Positions 59,901 through 64,000 of a stretch of DNA of 64,000 bases are shown here, piece after piece; within the stretch, counting starts at the first letter, position 1, and each line of letters begins with the position of its first letter. This DNA comes from Termitomyces sp. T153. Lineage: Eukaryota > Basidiomycota > Agaricomycetes > Agaricales > Lyophyllaceae. A model generated the notes under the pieces. It searched no databases, had not been told where the DNA came from, and saw only the letters and a program-made list of their open reading frames with translations. Location of the stretch: contig JACKQL020000066.1 of the NCBI GenBank assembly GCA_018296165.2, positions 1 to 64,000 of the forward strand, in the 5' to 3' direction. Both the position numbers and the translations under genes were made by a program.

Positions 59901-62161
59901 TGCACCACCTTTAAAGTCAACTCCATTGGTGAGCCATCCACCAACCAGCTCCTACACCAATCCTGGACCATTGGCTCCTACTCTGGAAGAAGACATAAAA
60001 TTCTGAGCTCACCCTCAGACCAACCCTGCTCATGCTCCACCAAACCTAGAAGAGCTCTGCCAGTGAGTCCACACCTCACCAATTCTCATACCACCTCCAT
60101 TCTGCTGGCTCTGCTCTAGAAAGGGACAAAACTACTGCTGGATTTTCAATACAACACTGAACTTACCAGTACAACTCTTGACACAACTCCACTAGTGAGC
60201 CAGCAGCTGACCTGCCCATGGACATCACCTCCGCAACCCCCAGGAAGAACAACCCATGAAATGACAACTCCAAAATCTTCCCTTGTGCCAAAAGCAACTC
60301 TGCTAAGAAGAATCATCTATTCAATCCTCCTTGCACTAAAAGCAACTCTGCTAAGAAGAATCATCCACCCACCAACCTCTGCACCACCTCCAGATGACCA
60401 TCTCCTACTTCAAGAAGGATGAACCCATGCCCCAGACTTAGAACACCCTTGTTCCAACAAGCTCTGGCAGCACTCCAAGCTTCAAACATGCCAGAAATAT
60501 ATAAGACTCCCCTGCTTATCTCTGGACTTACCTTTGGCTAGAAATGAGAAGGAATGTCATATAGCTGGCCCAGAATCTACAAATCCCAACTAAGCACAAC
60601 CTCCCGCTAATACTCCAGAGTGCAGCAAACCTCAACCAGGCACAAAACATGATACTCCAGAGCACAGCAAACACCTAACCAAATACACCCTCAACAAAAT
60701 GCAATACTCTAGAGTTTGACAAACCCTTACACAAGCATGCCTCTGCTCAAATGAAAGCCTCCAAACACCCCCCACCCTTGAAGTCACCCAACCAACCCTA
60801 CACACTCAAAGGTCAACAGATTGCAAGAATGAGCAAACCCAACTTTGAGAAAGTATCTCCACCCCTATGCTAATTCACTCAACAGCATAGCTAGCATGTA
60901 AAGCAGTTCCCCACCAAGTCTACTGCAATGGCAACTCCAATCCTGGAGCCCCGCCACTAAACTGCCAAGGACTCCCCCATAACTCCATCACCTTCACTGT
61001 CATCAAAAGGGACCTCTGCCCCCTCTACCAGCTGTGTTGGAGCAAAATCAAAAGTTGCCTGAAAACCTCTGCTCCCTCTGCCAGCCATGTTAGAACAAAA
61101 GCCAAAAACTCCCAGCAAGTGCACTCAAAGTCTGGAGATCTGCCCCTATACCCAATCACAAGTGCTTGACATAATTCCAGACCTGAGGACACCCATCTCC
61201 AACCTTAGTCCAACCCTCCTAAAAGAGCCCTGCAGAAACCCCGAGCAACCCTACCAAACTCTGGAAACCCCACCTGCAATGCTCCACCAAGCCCTGGCAA
61301 CCCTGAAACTAGTTGACAATAGATGGCATTAGTGGGCTTAACCCCCACCTCTGGATTTATTAGGAATTCAACTCTTACAAGCAACTTCTGCATGTTTCTG
61401 CTTATTTGCCTCTCATACAAACTAAAACCTTACATGCTTGCCAGGACTCCACAAAAAATTGATATAGACAAGTCTAGAGAAGTACATAATCTTACAGGCA
61501 GGGAAGATACAAAGCAACAAGAAAACAGGGATGATGGATACTAGGGACAAGAAAGGCATGAGCCTCAGACCACCTCACTTCTTCTTCCTCTCTGGAGCTC
61601 TCCTACCCACTCTTCTGACCCCCAAATCCACCTCCATCTGGGCCCTCACCACAGCCAGAACCTCTGCAAGCCCAGGCAACTCCTTCCTCATATCTGCTGC
61701 TACTTCCCACTATGACCCTGGGGCCACTGCATTATACCACTGGTGCCCTGCCAACAGCCACCCCATCCTCACCACTCTCTAGTCTAACTCCAGAGGATGA
61801 TCTGTGGGCATCTGAGCTAACCCATCCTGAATTGATGTAAAAGTGGCAGAAGCCCCATCCATAAGAACCCAGTGCTCCTGGACCCAGCCTGTCCCAAATT
61901 TATTAGCAGAAGTCAGAAAGCAGGAGGGGACACTCACACAAGATTCCCACATGCTCTAAGGCTGTCTCCCTCACCAGCCACTCCTCCTGCCACCTCCCAA
62001 CATTGGCCTCTGCCTGAGTCAAGCCCCCCTCCTCCAAGCCCCACTGTTCCTCCACCTCCTCTGCAGATTGTGCCTCCAACTATGCTAGGCACTCCCACAA
62101 ACCTCACACCTCCAATGCCCTTGCTGTGGCCATCTGCACTGCCATATCATAGTCCTGCCGC
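56973..62161 (+). mobile_element. Interior of plus-strand Gypsy-like element, decayed and interrupted
   Basis: The first 150 bp repeat the start of the minus-strand interior, including a 38-codon frame at 57005-57121 ending in TGA. Pol remnants lie at 58900-59480. The frame SKVVSPECHNFADAFFKK precedes NNQKINNALQKKWYPFSLIRN, the same reverse-transcriptase segment as in the minus copy. Near 61625-61700 the text ACCTCCATCTGGGC matches the minus copy at about 50790. The similarity ends at 62161, where another LTR starts. CpG is almost absent and stops are frequent. Confidence 0.75.
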
Positions 62162-63214
62162 TGTTGTGTTCCTATGCTACCTAGTGCTGTGCAGGAAACC
62201 TAAAAAAAAAAGAACCCTGGCACTAATTACTAGATAGGGTAGCTGGCAATAGGAAGTTAATAGTAGAGAGTGAGGTCAGTAACCATCCCAGAGAACAAGA
62301 GTGAGTGCTTGTGTTATAAGGTGAAGTTAAGAGGAGGTGCTATTGTTAGCTTAAGTCATTAGTGACAGAAAAGGGAATGGGTAAAGGCAAAGCACATTGC
62401 TAAGACAAGAGCAAACTTTAAACAATGGTAGGGGAGTGAGGGAATGTAATAGAAAGGAGGAAATAGGAAAACAGAATCAGGAGCACAAATGTAAACTAGT
62501 TGCTAGCCACAGTTGCTAGCATTGCTAAGTCGAGATAATATGAAGGGTGCCTGTAGTTGGCACCACACTAGGTTGAAGTCAAAGTTGATAAGGTTTGTTA
62601 CTAAGTCAAAGTCAAGGGCAGGTAAGGAACTAGAGTGAAGATAGAGGCAAAGTAAAATCTCAAGCTGGTAGGCTTAGAGATAGACAGATTTGGTTTGAGG
62701 GGGAGCTATTCAATCCAATTCTCCTCTTTTCAAGTGTCTATGTACAGGCAGTATTTATATGGTTCCAAAGTATAGTATGGGAAAGTAAGCAAATAGTCAC
62801 CACTAGCAATGGCATCTGTCAATGTGTTTATGGTCTGTACAAGGCATCAGTCTGTAACTAGGTAAAAAACTATAAGTAGTCTCTGAAGTGTAGACACCAT
62901 TCAAGTATGTTGGTCAAATTCAACAAGGGGAATGATAGCAAAAGGTATATGTCTGGCAATATGCCCATATATGGCAAGAGAAAGCTGTTTTGTCACCAGA
63001 GTTACTAGAGTCACTAATAATCATCACTAGGAAGGGTCTAGGCCTTACTAATCTAGGCCCAAGTTCCAGGTCTCACATGCTAAAGTCCTGTGCTAAGACT
63101 ACCTCAGTCCAAACCTTGGGCTAGGCCCCACATGCTGAGTGTTGTGACTTGTGCCAAATTTAAAATAGTTAGCTGCTGCTAAGTCCAAAATGCCAAAACT
63201 AGTGCTCAGCAACA
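62162..63214 (+). mobile_element. LTR of second family (LTR2), inserted in the Gypsy interior
   Basis: 1053 bp with inverted ends TGTTG (62162) and CAACA (63214). Its first 450 bp and last 40 bp match 3277-3740 and 4183-4219. A direct target duplication is not seen, because the next bases (ACTGGGGCTCATCACC) look like the start of an interior rather than returning to Gypsy sequence. This is therefore probably the 5' LTR of an element whose rest is outside the window. Confidence 0.65.
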
Positions 63215-64000
63215 ACTGGGGCTCATCACCACAACACATCCCTCTTTCTCTATACCATGTTACAGTCCTCCCCTGCTCTCCAGAGCTCTCTCTCTCACAT
63301 CATCAATATCCTCAATAACCCCTCCACTCAATAACAAAGGAATGTTTTGGTGATTGAGAGTGCAGGCTTAGAAGAACTCAGTGATGCCCCATTAGCGCTC
63401 CTGAGCTAGGAGAATACATGTGGAACCCAGGAGGGCCTGCTATTGCCTCTTAACCCCACAGCCTCTTGCTGGGCCCCACTTCAGGTGGCAGAGAGGCCCT
63501 CCACTTGCCCTTGTTACATGGCACTGCCTTCTCTTCCCTCCACCTGCTCCACAGGGGTACCACCTTCTCCACTGGCTGCTCCACACTCCCCTTGCCCTCC
63601 AAACCTGAATTCCAGCCTGATACTCAAGCCTTCCAACTCTTGCCCAGCTATCTCCTCACTCAACTCTCCTCCCACCCCTGCTCTGTAGCAACACATGCAG
63701 CACACCACTCCAGCAAAATTGAACATTTCTTGTGTTTAGTGCAGCATGGAAGGCAGACCGATGTGTCATAGCAGAACCCTGCAGTCAGCTTATCAAACTC
63801 GCACAACTCCTCCTGCTGAGTGCAGAGGGTGCACTAGAACAATTGGTCAGCAAACACTGAAAAAAGAGGTAGAGACTTACTAGAGCCTCATTCTGGCACC
63901 ATTCTAGGGTCAGAGGACTCCATGCCTGCTCTAGTACCCCCACAAATACCTCTGGCATCATCTGCACCTGTGGAATCCTCTCCACCTCCAGAACAACATG
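63215..64000 (+). mobile_element. Start of LTR2 element interior, partial
   Basis: CpG-poor, Pro/Leu/Ser-rich frames in all phases with stops. No Gag or Pol motif is recognisable in the 786 bp available. The assignment rests only on its position after the LTR. Confidence 0.35.

Overview
The window looks like nuclear DNA of a filamentous basidiomycete, most likely an Agaricomycete. Genes are split by many 45-70 nt GT-AG introns. A complete eEF3 gene (a fungal-type translation factor) and several expanded basidiomycete-type families are present: kinase-like, APH-like, F-box and short membrane proteins. I cannot name the species.

Layout. Positions 1-5.5 kb are old, CpG-poor transposon debris: a Gln-rich transposon ORF, a MITE, a Copia RNase H remnant cut by a solo LTR with an intact 5-bp target duplication, and a second, chimeric LTR. 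Around 5.7-6.4 kb lies a 0.7-kb inverted-repeat element. From 6.5 to about 47.2 kb the DNA has normal CpG and carries the host genes. In order these are: a degenerate protein-kinase-like gene (-), a very degenerate Arf-like protein (+), a frameshifted APH-type phosphotransferase (+), an F-box protein (-), eEF3 (-, 9 exons, 1055 aa), V-ATPase subunit a (-, 12 exons, 834 aa), a small DUF6914-like protein (-), a second APH gene with two in-frame stops (+), a C2H2/RING protein (+), a hypothetical protein (+), an intron-containing tRNA-Thr(AGU) (-), a CBM21 PP1-targeting protein (+) and the polyadenylation factor Pfs2/WDR33 (-, 7 exons, 608 aa). From 36.2 to 48.2 kb there is a same-strand tandem array of five related single-pass membrane proteins. 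They share an N-terminal Ig-like (Kre9/KNH-type) ectodomain, a Ser/Thr-rich stalk, a Gly-rich transmembrane helix and a charged tail. The fifth copy decays exactly where the CpG-poor DNA begins.

Positions 48.2-64 kb hold a nest of LTR retrotransposons. A minus-strand Gypsy-like element has its 5' LTR interrupted by a plus-strand copy of the same family, so the two elements are head to head. The plus copy is in turn interrupted by a different LTR element that runs off the window.

The core genes (eEF3, V-ATPase a, Pfs2, CBM21 protein, tRNA) are housekeeping genes and show no operon-like logic. The more unusual parts are the membrane-protein array, whose membrane and cytosolic parts are conserved while the ectodomains diverge, its erosion at the transposon border, and the degenerate Arf-like and kinase-like proteins. 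For the spliced genes I placed introns by hand; for eEF3, V-ATPase a, Pfs2, RING, CBM21, Arf-like and kinase-like genes the exon lengths sum to a multiple of three. All functional calls rest on motif recognition by eye; no database search was run.
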